This document shows, in pieces, positions 40,469-48,757 of a DNA stretch of 64,000 nucleotides. The stretch is from positions 1 to 64,000 of the forward strand of contig JAJDAL010000015.1 in NCBI GenBank assembly GCA_029261875.1, given 5' to 3'. A program made the translations under genes and the position numbers. Source of the stretch: Deltaproteobacteria bacterium. Lineage in GTDB: Bacteria > Myxococcota_A > UBA9160 > JAJDAL01. The notes below the pieces were generated by a model. The model did no database searches. It had not been told where the DNA came from and saw nothing but the letters and a program-made list of their open reading frames with translations. How positions within the stretch are numbered: position 1 is the first letter of the stretch; each line of letters opens with the position of its first letter.

Positions 40469-41980
40469 TCAAAGTTGAATGGGATCCAATTCGTACCGAA
40501 ACCCGACCACCGCTCGGAACTTCTCGAGATCCGAGACGTTGCGCCGGCTCGGCTCGCTCATTCGATACGTCGCGGATCCGAACACGCGGAAGCGCTTGGT
40601 GATCTCGCGGTCGACCCGCGTGAGGAACCGGTAGGTATCCGTGTCGATCGATCTGTCTTCTTCGATTGTCGCAAACGTTCCCGTCAGTGCCGCAACGCCA
40701 ACCCCATTCAACACCAAGCCACTCGCTGCCAGTAGCGGGGCCGAAAACGTCTGGGTGAAGGGGCTCTCACGCCGCTGCCATTCCGCGAGGAATCGCACGC
40801 GCCAGAGCTCGGCAGGCTTCCAGGTCGTGGTCGCGCGTACGGTGTCAACGGTGGTCGTTACACCGGTGCCCGCGGCGGTTCCCTCCTGGCGACTCGCGAG
40901 TAGATTCAGCTCTACCAACGTCCAGCGCTTCGTAAACGAGATCTCGCCGAACGCCGTGACGTCGCTGTCGGAGTCCACTGGCTGGACCAACCCAGCGGCC
41001 GGCGTAAGCGAAGTCGGATCGGAATTGAGCGAAAGCGTTCCCGGAATCCGGCGGCAGCCATCCCCGAGGTAAGGCGTTCCGCCAATCGTGGGACAGGAAG
41101 CGGTGTTGACTAGATTGCCGAGGCCGGCTCCCGCGGGAATCAACGGTGCACCGACGAAAAATCCTCCCAGGACCGCGTCATCGGAAACGAAGGCAAATCC
41201 TTCGTTCTGATCCTGGGCACTCAGATCCGAGTAGGTGGGTCCAGCCTTGACGCTGATATCCATGGTCGGATCGAAGGAATGCGTCCATTGACCAAAGAGG
41301 GAGTAGTAATCGACTTCATCTCCCTTGTTACTGCCAAGATCCTGAAACTCCAGGTTCCGGTATTCCGCGAGAATGGAGTACTGGGTCCTCGGCGATGCGA
41401 TGAAGGCAACCGAGGCGCGCGCCGCATAGGAATCGTTGCCGATGCGTCCTTCCTGGCTGTATCGCTGGCGGTCGTACGCACCGCTCAGTTCACCGCGGAA
41501 TCGCTCGGAGAAGCTGTGGCGCACACCGAAGGCACCTTCGTAGCTGCGTCGACGCTCTCGCCCGAAGATGATTTCGGCGGCCTCCGTGGGACCGTCGCGA
41601 TCGGTCTGCTTGTCGAGTGTCGGAACCCGACGGAAGGCCTCGCTGCCGAACAATTCCGTCGTCGCACTCAGTCGATAGGTGAACGAACCCTTCTGGCGGT
41701 GACTCACTTCATTCAAGCCACTGAAGCGCGCATGGAGTTCCATGGACGGCTGATAGAAGAGTTCGTATTCGAGATCGCTGCGCTCCCGCTTGAGCGTCAC
41801 GTAGGGCTCGATCCGGTAGAGCATCTCTTCTTCTTGGTCACCGCCGGAGTCTTCGCGGATGTTCAACACGTTGTCGTCGAACTCCGCGGTGCTTCGGATG
41901 CCGAACACCAGGTCTTCCGCGCCGGAGATTCCGGGCGCGCAGACCAATGCGAGCGCAGGCAATAAACGTCGGACGTGCAT
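40469..41980 (-). CDS. outer-membrane beta-barrel protein of EPS locus
   Basis: A 503-aa exported protein with a signal peptide (MHVRRLLPALALVCAPGISGA). It has alternating hydrophobic/aromatic strands through its length, such as QYSILAEYRNLEF and RVFGSATYRMSE, and ends in a strand-like VVGFRYELDPIQL. This fits a large outer-membrane barrel of the kind found between wza and the chain-length gene in exosortase EPS operons. A direct role in polymer export or in anchoring the Wza channel is inferred. It sits 12 bp downstream of the wza-like gene. Confidence 0.78.
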   Translation of the reverse strand: MHVRRLLPALALVCAPGISGAEDLVFGIRSTAEFDDNVLNIREDSGGDQEEEMLYRIEPYVTLKRERSDLEYELFYQPSMELHARFSGLNEVSHRQKGSFTYRLSATTELFGSEAFRRVPTLDKQTDRDGPTEAAEIIFGRERRRSYEGAFGVRHSFSERFRGELSGAYDRQRYSQEGRIGNDSYAARASVAFIASPRTQYSILAEYRNLEFQDLGSNKGDEVDYYSLFGQWTHSFDPTMDISVKAGPTYSDLSAQDQNEGFAFVSDDAVLGGFFVGAPLIPAGAGLGNLVNTASCPTIGGTPYLGDGCRRIPGTLSLNSDPTSLTPAAGLVQPVDSDSDVTAFGEISFTKRWTLVELNLLASRQEGTAAGTGVTTTVDTVRATTTWKPAELWRVRFLAEWQRRESPFTQTFSAPLLAASGLVLNGVGVAALTGTFATIEEDRSIDTDTYRFLTRVDREITKRFRVFGSATYRMSEPSRRNVSDLEKFRAVVGFRYELDPIQL

Positions 41981-41992
41981 GACTTTTCCCCC

Positions 41993-42601
41993 CTAGTCGG
42001 GCACTACGATCGTGTCGCCGGGCATGAGCACCAGGTTGGATTCCGGTGCCTTGCCTTTGACGAACTTGTTGTAATCGAACTTGTGTTCCACGGTCCCATC
42101 CCCATCGGGACGGATGATCTTGATGTTGCCCTTGTTCGCGTAGGGGGTGAAGCCACCCGCCAAGGCGATGGCGTCGAGCACGCGCAGGCGCCGGTTGAGT
42201 TCGATGGCCTGGTCGCGCTGAACTTCGCCCACCAGGTAGACCATCTTGCTGTTGACCTGGATCACCACCACGGTCACTTCCGGGCTGGCGATGAATTCCT
42301 GGAGCTTCTCGGTCAGCTGCGCCTTCAAGTCCCCCGCCGTCAGGCCCGCGGCCTGGACGTCGTTCAAGAGCGGAACCGAGATGCGGCCGTCGGGCCTGAC
42401 CGGGACCTCGACCGAGAGTTCTTCGTTCTTCCACACGCGAATGGCCAGCACGTCCGACGCGCCAATCACGTAATCGTCGCTCTGGGAGACAGCCGCCGGA
42501 GCGCTCTGGGTCGCGGTGCTTCCCGCCGTGGCGCAAGCCGCCCCACCGGCCAAGACCACCGTGGCGAGAACACCCATCAGAAGATTTCGCATCGCGTGCA
42601 T
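41993..42601 (-). CDS. Wza-like polysaccharide export lipoprotein
   Basis: A 202-aa lipoprotein (lipobox LAGGAAC) with an N-terminal poly-export domain (YVIGASDVLAIRVWKNEELS) and a SLBB-like domain (VYLVGEVQRDQAI ... LRVLDAIALAGGF). It is much shorter than E. coli Wza and lacks its long C-terminal helix, as in the exosortase-associated export family. The ATG at 42601 is preceded by GGGAGTG. An ATG in the open frame at 42634 would precede this ribosome-binding site. The neighbours are the NtrC-like regulator and the outer-membrane barrel. Confidence 0.9.
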   Translation of the reverse strand: MHAMRNLLMGVLATVVLAGGAACATAGSTATQSAPAAVSQSDDYVIGASDVLAIRVWKNEELSVEVPVRPDGRISVPLLNDVQAAGLTAGDLKAQLTEKLQEFIASPEVTVVVIQVNSKMVYLVGEVQRDQAIELNRRLRVLDAIALAGGFTPYANKGNIKIIRPDGDGTVEHKFDYNKFVKGKAPESNLVLMPGDTIVVPD

Positions 42602-42626
42602 GTTCACTCCCAAACTCGAACGCGGC

Positions 42627-44045
42627 TCACGCATTGGAGAGCCCGTTTTCCTTCATCTTGTAGAGCAGTGCCTTGTAGCTGATCTGCAGGCGCTGCGCGG
42701 CTTCTTTGCGATTCCACTGGGTCTGTTGCAAGACCTTTTCGATCACGCGCTTCTCGGCAAACTGCGAGGCGCGCTTGGCGATGGCTTTGAGATCGACGGC
42801 CTTGTGGTTCGCGAGATCCTCGCCCACGGCGCCAAAATCGAGCATCGCCTCTTCGTTGGCCTGCTCTGCGTCCGCCTGGCCCCGGGACGCGATCTCCTCG
42901 ATCACCGTATCCTCGTTGCCGAGCACCACCATGCGCTTCACCATGTTTTCCAACTCGCGCACGTTGCCAGGCCAGGTGTACTGCATGAAGGACGCCATGG
43001 TCTCGGGCGTCAATTGCTTGACGTCCTTGCGGTACTGCTCGTTGTACTTGCGCAGAAAGTGATCCACCAGGAACGGAATCGCGTCCGGGCGATCCCGCAA
43101 AGGCGGGATGTGGACCGTGACCACGTTCAAACGGTAATAGAGGTCTTCCCGGAACTCGCCTTCCCGCACCGCCGCCTCGAGGTTGCGATTGGTGGCCGCC
43201 ACGATCCGCGTATCCACCCGCACGTCGTTCTCGCCACCCAGGCGGGAGAACTCTCCATCCTGTAGTACCTGCAGCAGCTTGGCCTGCAGGCTGGGATGCA
43301 TCTCCGAGATTTCGTCCAGGAAGATCGTCCCCATGTTCGCGTATTCGAACTTGCCGAGCTTGCGCTTCTGGGCGCCGGTGAAGGCCCCCTTCTCGAACCC
43401 GAACAGCTCGCTCTCGAGCAGCTCCGAGGGCAGCGCCGCACAATTGACCTTCACGAAGGGCGCATCGCGGCGGCCGGAAAGCTGATAGATCGCCCGGGCC
43501 ACGAGCTCCTTGCCGGTTCCGCTCTCGCCGCGCACCAGCACCGTGATGTCCGTGTCGGCGACCTGCTCGATGATGTCCCGCACTTCCTTCATCTTGGTGT
43601 TGTCGCCGAACTGCAGCAGGGTCTCGACTTCCGATCGGGCCCGACCGCGCAGCTGCTCCACCTCCGCCTTGAGGGCCCGCTTCTCCAGGGCCTTCTGGAA
43701 GGCGAGTTCGAGTTCTTCGACCTCGAAGGGCTTGCGGAGAAAATCCGAGGCACCGCAGCGCATGGCTTCCACGATGGTGCGGGCCTGACCGTGTCCCGAC
43801 AGCATGACGACCGGGACGTCGGGCAAGCGCTCCTTCAACTGCTTCAGCGTTTCCAAACCATCCATCCCCGGAAGAACGACATCCAATGTGACGACATCCG
43901 GGCGAATTTCTTCTAGGCGGGACAGGGCTTCTTCCCCCCCGGCCACGGAAAACATCTGGAAGCCCTGGCGGGACACCAGCGCTTCCAGGTAATCCCGAAT
44001 GCCGGGATCATCATCGATGACGAGGACGCGGTAGGGCTCGGTCAT
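42627..44045 (-). CDS. NtrC-family sigma-54-dependent response regulator of EPS operon
   Basis: A 472-aa activator: receiver domain (phospho-acceptor Asp55 in VVTLDVVLPG), AAA+ domain with Walker A GESGTGKELVAR and the sigma-54 loop GAFTGA, and a C-terminal Fis-like helix-turn-helix (NRKEAAQRLQISYKALLY). No histidine kinase gene is adjacent. It is the first gene of the minus-strand EPS operon and faces wecB across a 425-bp region with sigma-54 promoter matches in both directions. By analogy with PrsR and with NtrC-type EPS regulators of Myxococcus, it should activate both EPS arms and perhaps itself. Confidence 0.92.
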   Translation of the reverse strand: MTEPYRVLVIDDDPGIRDYLEALVSRQGFQMFSVAGGEEALSRLEEIRPDVVTLDVVLPGMDGLETLKQLKERLPDVPVVMLSGHGQARTIVEAMRCGASDFLRKPFEVEELELAFQKALEKRALKAEVEQLRGRARSEVETLLQFGDNTKMKEVRDIIEQVADTDITVLVRGESGTGKELVARAIYQLSGRRDAPFVKVNCAALPSELLESELFGFEKGAFTGAQKRKLGKFEYANMGTIFLDEISEMHPSLQAKLLQVLQDGEFSRLGGENDVRVDTRIVAATNRNLEAAVREGEFREDLYYRLNVVTVHIPPLRDRPDAIPFLVDHFLRKYNEQYRKDVKQLTPETMASFMQYTWPGNVRELENMVKRMVVLGNEDTVIEEIASRGQADAEQANEEAMLDFGAVGEDLANHKAVDLKAIAKRASQFAEKRVIEKVLQQTQWNRKEAAQRLQISYKALLYKMKENGLSNA

Positions 44046-44102
44046 CGCGATCTACTTCACCTCAAAAAAAATCAAATAACGTTTCTTGGCAGCAACGCGT
44101 TC

Positions 44103-44118
44103 TGCGACTTCTATGCCA
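44103..44118 (-). promoter_or_regulatory. possible sigma-54 promoter for the EPS operon
   Basis: On the minus strand TGGCAT-AGAAG-TCGCA has GG and GC at the correct 10-bp spacing for a -24/-12 promoter, with two departures from TGGCAC-N5-TTGC. Transcription would start near 44091, leaving about 45 nt before the regulator ATG at 44045. It would give autoregulation of the regulator and the EPS operon. Confidence 0.4.
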
Positions 44119-44364
44119 ATCGCGATCGACGCACCACCGCCGCCAAACGGGTGAGTGGAACCCCACTCCGCCCATTGGACGTCAATTCGGGCGATTGAAT
44201 TTCCCGGGATATGTAATCCCCTTCCACCAAGTGGAAACAGACTGCCCCATAGGAAGAAATTTTCTTCCCTATCCCCTGGGAAGGCAACCCCCCTGGAGCC
44301 GTTTCGGCTGTTCCTAGGGTAGGCTGAAAGAACACTCGGCTGTGGTTGAGGGGAACCGAGGGCT

Positions 44365-44381
44365 CTGGCACGCTTCTAGCA
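44365..44381 (+). promoter_or_regulatory. sigma-54 promoter upstream of wecB
   Basis: CTGGCACGCTTCTAGCA matches the -24/-12 consensus (YTGGCACG-N4-TTGCW) except for one base in the -12 element (TAGCA for TTGCA), with exact spacing. Transcription would start near 44392, about 80 nt before the wecB GTG. Two GAFTGA/GAYTGA-type activators are encoded in the window. Confidence 0.65.
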
Positions 44382-44470
44382 CACGATCGTGGGTAGATCC
44401 GGGGTGAGTTCCCTCCACCAAGCGGTAAAAAGGGACTCTCCGAGCCCCGGACGTAGAGAGGTAAGTGCTC

Positions 44471-45586
44471 GTGAACACGCGGGAAAACCGCAAATTTCGG
44501 GTTTTGGCCGTCGCCGGTGCCCGACCGAACTTCATGAAAATCGCGCCCTTGCTGCGCGAGCTGCACGCGCGGCCGAAATTCTCCACCTACCTCGTCCACA
44601 CGGGCCAGCACTACGACGCGGCCATGAGTGAAGATTTCTTCCGCGATCTGGGAATTCCCACGCCGGACATCAACCTGGAGGTCGGATCCAGCAGCCACGG
44701 CGCCCAGACCGCCCAGGTCCTGGAGCGCGTAGAGCCCCTGCTGATCGAGCAGCGCCCGGATGTGGTGCTGGTGGTGGGCGACGTCAACTCGACCCTATCC
44801 GCCTCCATCGCCGCCGTGAAGCTCGGAATTCCCGTCGCCCACGTCGAAGCGGGCCTGCGCTCGGGTGATCGCGCCATGCCCGAAGAAATCAACCGGCTCA
44901 TGACCGACGCCATCTCGACCTGGCTCTTCACCACCGAGCCCTCCGGCAATGAGAATCTGCGACGCGAAGGTGTGGCGGAAGACCGCATCCACCACGTGGG
45001 CAACGTCATGATCGACACCCTGCGCGCCAACCTGGCGCGCGCCCGCGAACTCGATGTCTTGACGCGACTGGGGCTCGAACCCCAGGGCTACGCGGTCCTC
45101 ACCCTGCACCGTCCCAGCAATGTCGACGATCCCGAAGGACTCGCGCGGCTCTTCGATGTGTTGGAAGAAATCCACAATGAGCTTCCGGTGGTCTTCCCCG
45201 TCCATCCCCGTACGGAAGCCTCCATCTCCAAACTGCGCCGAGACGAGCCCCTGCGGCTTTTCACCCTCCCGCCCCTGGGCTATCTAGAGTTTCTGCGCAC
45301 GATGGCTGATTCGAAAGTCGTGCTGACGGACTCGGGTGGCATTCAGGAAGAAACGACGGCCCTCGGGGTCCCGTGTTTGACCCTCCGAGATTCGACGGAG
45401 CGTCCCATAACCGTGACCCAGGGAACCAACACCATGGTGGGTTCCGACCCGTCGACGATCTTGAGCGAATTGCGAAAGATCCTCGATGGAGCTGGCAAAC
45501 AGGGACGCATTCCCGATCTTTGGGACGGCTCCGCAGCAAGTCGCATCGTCGACATTCTGGAGCGCGATTTGGAGAAGGGTAAGTGA
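44471..45586 (+). CDS. wecB: UDP-N-acetylglucosamine 2-epimerase (non-hydrolysing)
   Basis: Interconverts UDP-GlcNAc and UDP-ManNAc, a precursor for cell-surface polysaccharide. The 371-aa protein shows GARPNFMKIAPLLRE, HTGQHYD, HVEAGLRSGDRAMPEE and the C-terminal TDSGGIQEETTALG motif. The GTG at 44471 lies 9 nt after AGAGAGG and is preferred over the GTG at 44465. It is the first gene of the plus-strand EPS arm. Its stop overlaps the start of the next small gene by 4 bp. No UDP-ManNAc dehydrogenase (wecC) is adjacent, though the ugd-like enzyme might act instead. Confidence 0.93.
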   Translation: MNTRENRKFRVLAVAGARPNFMKIAPLLRELHARPKFSTYLVHTGQHYDAAMSEDFFRDLGIPTPDINLEVGSSSHGAQTAQVLERVEPLLIEQRPDVVLVVGDVNSTLSASIAAVKLGIPVAHVEAGLRSGDRAMPEEINRLMTDAISTWLFTTEPSGNENLRREGVAEDRIHHVGNVMIDTLRANLARARELDVLTRLGLEPQGYAVLTLHRPSNVDDPEGLARLFDVLEEIHNELPVVFPVHPRTEASISKLRRDEPLRLFTLPPLGYLEFLRTMADSKVVLTDSGGIQEETTALGVPCLTLRDSTERPITVTQGTNTMVGSDPSTILSELRKILDGAGKQGRIPDLWDGSAASRIVDILERDLEKGK

Positions 45587-45834
45587 GCGAAGAGGTGGGG
45601 TTCTTTCGCAAGCTTTGGATCGGGTGGCTGGTGATCGCCGGCCGCTTCGGTGGGATCCAGACCCTCGTCATCCTGGGGTTCTTCTACGCCTTCATCATCG
45701 GCCCGATGGCGATCGGCACGATGATCGGCCGCCGGGACTTCTTGACGAAACGCAACCTCGGCGCGCCCGAGAGTGCGTGGACGCCTGCGGACACCGTTGC
45801 GCCGGAACTCGAACGCGCGAAACGTGAGTTCTAG
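45583..45834 (+). CDS. small membrane protein linked to carbamoyltransferase
   Basis: An 83-aa protein with one or two hydrophobic stretches (~16-24 and ~27-46, GIQTLVILGFFYAFIIGPMA) and a polar tail ending ...ELERAKREF. I recognise no named domain. Short membrane proteins of this size often accompany NodU-type carbamoyltransferases and DUF5989 proteins, as with sxtJ/sxtK around sxtI in saxitoxin clusters. This analogy is contextual only. The start GTG overlaps the wecB stop as GTGA, and the carbamoyltransferase follows within 10 bp, so it is clearly part of the operon. Confidence 0.8.
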   Translation: MSEEVGFFRKLWIGWLVIAGRFGGIQTLVILGFFYAFIIGPMAIGTMIGRRDFLTKRNLGAPESAWTPADTVAPELERAKREF

Positions 45835-45843
45835 GGAGTGAGC

Positions 45844-47583
45844 TTGAACATCCTCGGCATCTCGTGCTTCTACCACGACTCCGCGGCCGCGCTCCTGCGC
45901 GACGGGGAACTCGTGGCGGCCGTGCACGAAGAACGCTTCTCCCGCAAGCGCCACGATCCGGATCTTCCGGTGAACGCCGTGGAATATTGCCTGAAGGAAG
46001 CCGGTATCGAGGTGAGCGACCTCGACTACGTGGCTTTCTACGACAAGCCCTTCATCAAGTTCGAACGCATCTTGATGACCTATCTCGCCACCTTCCCGCG
46101 CTCCCTGCCGTCCTTCACCAAGTCCATCCCGATCTGGCTCAAGGAAAAACTCTGGGTTCCGCGCATGATCGGCCAAGGCTTGGGATACGAGGGCGAGATT
46201 CTCTTCGCCGAGCACCACCAGTCCCATGCGGCTTCGGCCTTCTTGCCGTCCCCCTACGACGAAGCCGCCATCTTGACGCTGGACGGTGTCGGAGAATGGG
46301 CGACCGCGACCCAGGGCATCGGGCGCGGCAACAGCTTCGAGCTGACGCGCGAGATTCGCTTTCCCCATTCTTTGGGTCTGCTCTACAGCGCCTTCACCTA
46401 CTACCTGGGCTTCAAGGTGAACAGCGCCGAATACAAGGTGATGGGCGCCGCTCCCTACGGGAAGCCCGTCTACGCCGACAAGATCATGGAAGACCTGATC
46501 GACATTCGCGATGACGGGTCGTTCAAGCTGAACATGAAGTACTTCGCGTACGACTACGGCTTGACCATGACGAACAAGAATTTCGACAAGCTCTTCGACA
46601 AACCGCGCCGCGATTCCGAAGACGAAATGGAACAGTTTCACTGGGACATGGCGGCCAGCGTGCAGAAGGTCACCGAGGAAGTCGTCTTGATGATGGTGCG
46701 CGATCTCCACCAGCGCACGGGTCTAAAGAATCTCTGCATGGCGGGCGGTGTCGCGCTCAACTGCGTGTCCAATGGACGCATCATCCGCGAAGGCCCCTTC
46801 GAAAATCTCTGGGTGCAACCGGCGGCCGGCGATGCGGGCGGCGCCCTCGGCGCGGCGCTCTTCGTCCACAACGCCGTGTTGGACAAGCCGCGCGCCTGCC
46901 GCATGGACCATTCCTTCTGGGGACCGGCCTACAGCGACGAGGAAGTCGCGAGCTACCTCGATTCCATGAACGCCCCGTCCACCAAGCTCACGCGCGACGA
47001 CATGATTCGCGAGACCGCCCGGCGCATCGACGAGGACCAGGCCATCGTGGGTTGGTTCCAGGGTCGCACGGAATGGGGCCCGCGGGCCCTGGGTTCGCGC
47101 AGCATCATTGCCGACGCGCGCAACCAGGACAATTGGAAGCGCGTCAATCTGAAGATCAAGTTCCGCGAGAGCTTTCGCCCCTTCGCACCGGCCGTTCTGG
47201 CCGAGAAAGCGTCGGAGTGGTTCGACATCGACCGCGAGAGCCCCTACATGCTCCTGGTCTGCCAGGTCCGGGAAGACAAGAACGTCCCCGCCGTAACCCA
47301 CGTGGACGGTTCCGCGCGGCTTCAGACGGTAACCCGCGACGCCCATGCAGAATTTTACGACCTGCTGTCTGAATTCGACAGCCGTACGGGCTGTCCAATC
47401 CTGATCAACACCTCTTTCAACGTGCGGGGCGAGCCCATCGTGTGCACCCCGGAGGACGCCTACCTTTGCTTCATGCGAACCAACATGGACGTACTGGTGC
47501 TGGGCAATCACATCTTGGACAAGCGAAACCAGCCGGAGCTCAGCGAAGACTTCGACTGGCGCGACAAATTCGAACTCGACTAG
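45844..47583 (+). CDS. NodU/TobZ-family carbamoyltransferase
   Basis: ATP-dependent O-carbamoyltransferase, 579 aa, that transfers a carbamoyl group to hydroxyls of sugars or antibiotics. The N-terminal ASKHA-type domain begins ILGISCFYHDSAAALL and includes the EHHQSHAASAF metal site. The TLDGVGEWAT and GGVALNCVSNGRI segments are also present. The C-terminal domain has GWFQGRTEWGPRALGSRSI and LINTSFNVRGEPIV. The TTG at 45844, 5 nt after AGGGAG, gives the usual LNILGIS start; a GTG at 45838 is the alternative. Position between wecB and exosortase suggests that EPS is carbamoylated, which is inference. Confidence 0.9.
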   Translation: MNILGISCFYHDSAAALLRDGELVAAVHEERFSRKRHDPDLPVNAVEYCLKEAGIEVSDLDYVAFYDKPFIKFERILMTYLATFPRSLPSFTKSIPIWLKEKLWVPRMIGQGLGYEGEILFAEHHQSHAASAFLPSPYDEAAILTLDGVGEWATATQGIGRGNSFELTREIRFPHSLGLLYSAFTYYLGFKVNSAEYKVMGAAPYGKPVYADKIMEDLIDIRDDGSFKLNMKYFAYDYGLTMTNKNFDKLFDKPRRDSEDEMEQFHWDMAASVQKVTEEVVLMMVRDLHQRTGLKNLCMAGGVALNCVSNGRIIREGPFENLWVQPAAGDAGGALGAALFVHNAVLDKPRACRMDHSFWGPAYSDEEVASYLDSMNAPSTKLTRDDMIRETARRIDEDQAIVGWFQGRTEWGPRALGSRSIIADARNQDNWKRVNLKIKFRESFRPFAPAVLAEKASEWFDIDRESPYMLLVCQVREDKNVPAVTHVDGSARLQTVTRDAHAEFYDLLSEFDSRTGCPILINTSFNVRGEPIVCTPEDAYLCFMRTNMDVLVLGNHILDKRNQPELSEDFDWRDKFELD

Positions 47584-47601
47584 ACCTGAGGAGACGTTTC
47601 G

Positions 47602-47775
47602 ATGGCACGAGCAAGTGGCGGAAAGCTTTCGATCTTCGGAGAGCTTTGGGACTTCATGAAGGTCCGCAAGAAGTGGTGGTTGGGTCCGATCTTGGTAACG
47701 ATGCTCTTGCTCGGCTCCCTGATCGTACTGACCGAGGGTTCCGCCGTAGCCCCGTTCATCTACGCGCTGTTCTAG
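47602..47775 (+). CDS. DUF5989 family mini-protein
   Basis: A 57-aa membrane protein (ATG at 47602, stop 47773-47775) preceded by a GAGGAGA ribosome-binding site. The sequence pattern FGELWDFMKVRKKWWLGP, then a hydrophobic helix (~29-44) and the end GSAVAPFIYALF, is that of DUF5989 (SxtK-like) proteins. Members nearly always sit beside a carbamoyltransferase of the NodU/SxtI type. The function is unknown; recruiting the cytoplasmic carbamoyltransferase to the membrane is a reasonable guess. It is easily missed because of its length. Confidence 0.88.
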   Translation: MARASGGKLSIFGELWDFMKVRKKWWLGPILVTMLLLGSLIVLTEGSAVAPFIYALF

Positions 47776-47866
47776 AACGCAAGCGAACGACAACGCGCAA
47801 ACATCTCGACCGATTCAGTAACGCCACGATGGGGGGGCGGGGCTGGGCGCAGGAGCAAGCACCCAG

Positions 47867-48757
47867 GTGACGACCGCCGACAACACAATCAAGCCGGAGG
47901 ATTCCGGGCGACGGAACGCCGTCATCGCGACCTTGACCTTGGTCGCGGCGGCGCTCGCCGTCTATGCCCCCATCCTTTATTACATGGTCCTTCACTGGGA
48001 AGCGGTGGAAGACTATTCACACGGGTTCCTGATCGTTCCCCTGGCGTTGTATTTCGCCTGGGAACGGCGCGACTCCATCATCGCCACCCCCATTCGCTCG
48101 AGTTGGCTGGGACTCATCCCGCTCGTGCTCGGCAGCGCGACGCTCTTGATCGGGCGCCTCGGCGTCGAGCTGATGAACATGCGCGTTTCGTTCGTCTTCA
48201 CGCTGATCGGGTTGGTCCTGCTTCTGCTGGGACGCGACATGTTCAAGAAGCTCTCGTTCCCACTTTGCTTCTTGTTCTTGATGGTCCCGCTGCCCCAATC
48301 CCTGGTGAACCAGATCGCCCTTCCCTTGCAATTGATCGCGTCGGATTTCGCGGTGACGGTGCTCCACCTGTTTTCGATCCCGGCCCTGCGTGAGGGCAAC
48401 ATCATTCATCTGGCCCACGCACAACTCTTCGTAGCGGAAGCGTGCAGCGGCTTGCGTTCCCTGATGGCTCTCATCACCCTCGGCGTCGTCTTCGCGTATT
48501 TCTTCCGCAAGACCATGGGTGAGCGGATCGTGATCGTCCTGTCCGCCATCCCCATTGCGATCATCGTCAACGCCCTGCGGGTGACCATCACCGGAATTCT
48601 CACCCACCGCTTCGGAACCGGCGCGGCCGAGGGTGCGATCCACGAATGGCAGGGCATGATCACCTTCTCTTTCGCATTCATACTGCTCCTGGCGGAGGCC
48701 TCGGTGCTGTCCATGATCTGGCCCAAACGCTGGCGGGCCCAGGAGGAAACCTCGTGA
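47867..48757 (+). CDS. exosortase
   Basis: A 296-aa multi-pass membrane transpeptidase-like protein (about eight helices) of the exosortase/archaeosortase family. It cleaves C-terminal sorting signals (PEP-CTERM type) and may attach proteins to exported polysaccharide. The catalytic triad is complete: Cys193 in EACSGLRSL, Arg238 in NALRVTITG and His259 in IHEWQGM. The DYSHGFLIVPLAL and MVPLPQSLVNQI motifs are typical. The start is a GTG at 47867. Its stop overlaps the EpsI gene as GTGA. The subtype cannot be fixed, and no PEP-CTERM protein is encoded in the window. Confidence 0.93.
   Translation: MTTADNTIKPEDSGRRNAVIATLTLVAAALAVYAPILYYMVLHWEAVEDYSHGFLIVPLALYFAWERRDSIIATPIRSSWLGLIPLVLGSATLLIGRLGVELMNMRVSFVFTLIGLVLLLLGRDMFKKLSFPLCFLFLMVPLPQSLVNQIALPLQLIASDFAVTVLHLFSIPALREGNIIHLAHAQLFVAEACSGLRSLMALITLGVVFAYFFRKTMGERIVIVLSAIPIAIIVNALRVTITGILTHRFGTGAAEGAIHEWQGMITFSFAFILLLAEASVLSMIWPKRWRAQEETS

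Larger units (their letters stand above)
44046..44470. promoter_or_regulatory. divergent EPS regulatory island
   Basis: No gene is seen in this 425-bp gap between the NtrC-like regulator (-) and wecB (+). It holds a sigma-54-type match on each strand (44103-44118 minus, 44365-44381 plus). Palindromes are GAGTGG-AACC-CCACTC (44153-44168), TCCCGGGA (44202-44209), TTCCAC-CAA-GTGGAA (44222-44236) and GGAAGAAA-T-TTTCTTCC (44252-44268). A local A-rich stretch lies near 44063-44080. The palindromes lie 100-200 bp from both promoter matches, the normal distance for activator sites of sigma-54 promoters. Confidence 0.65.
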
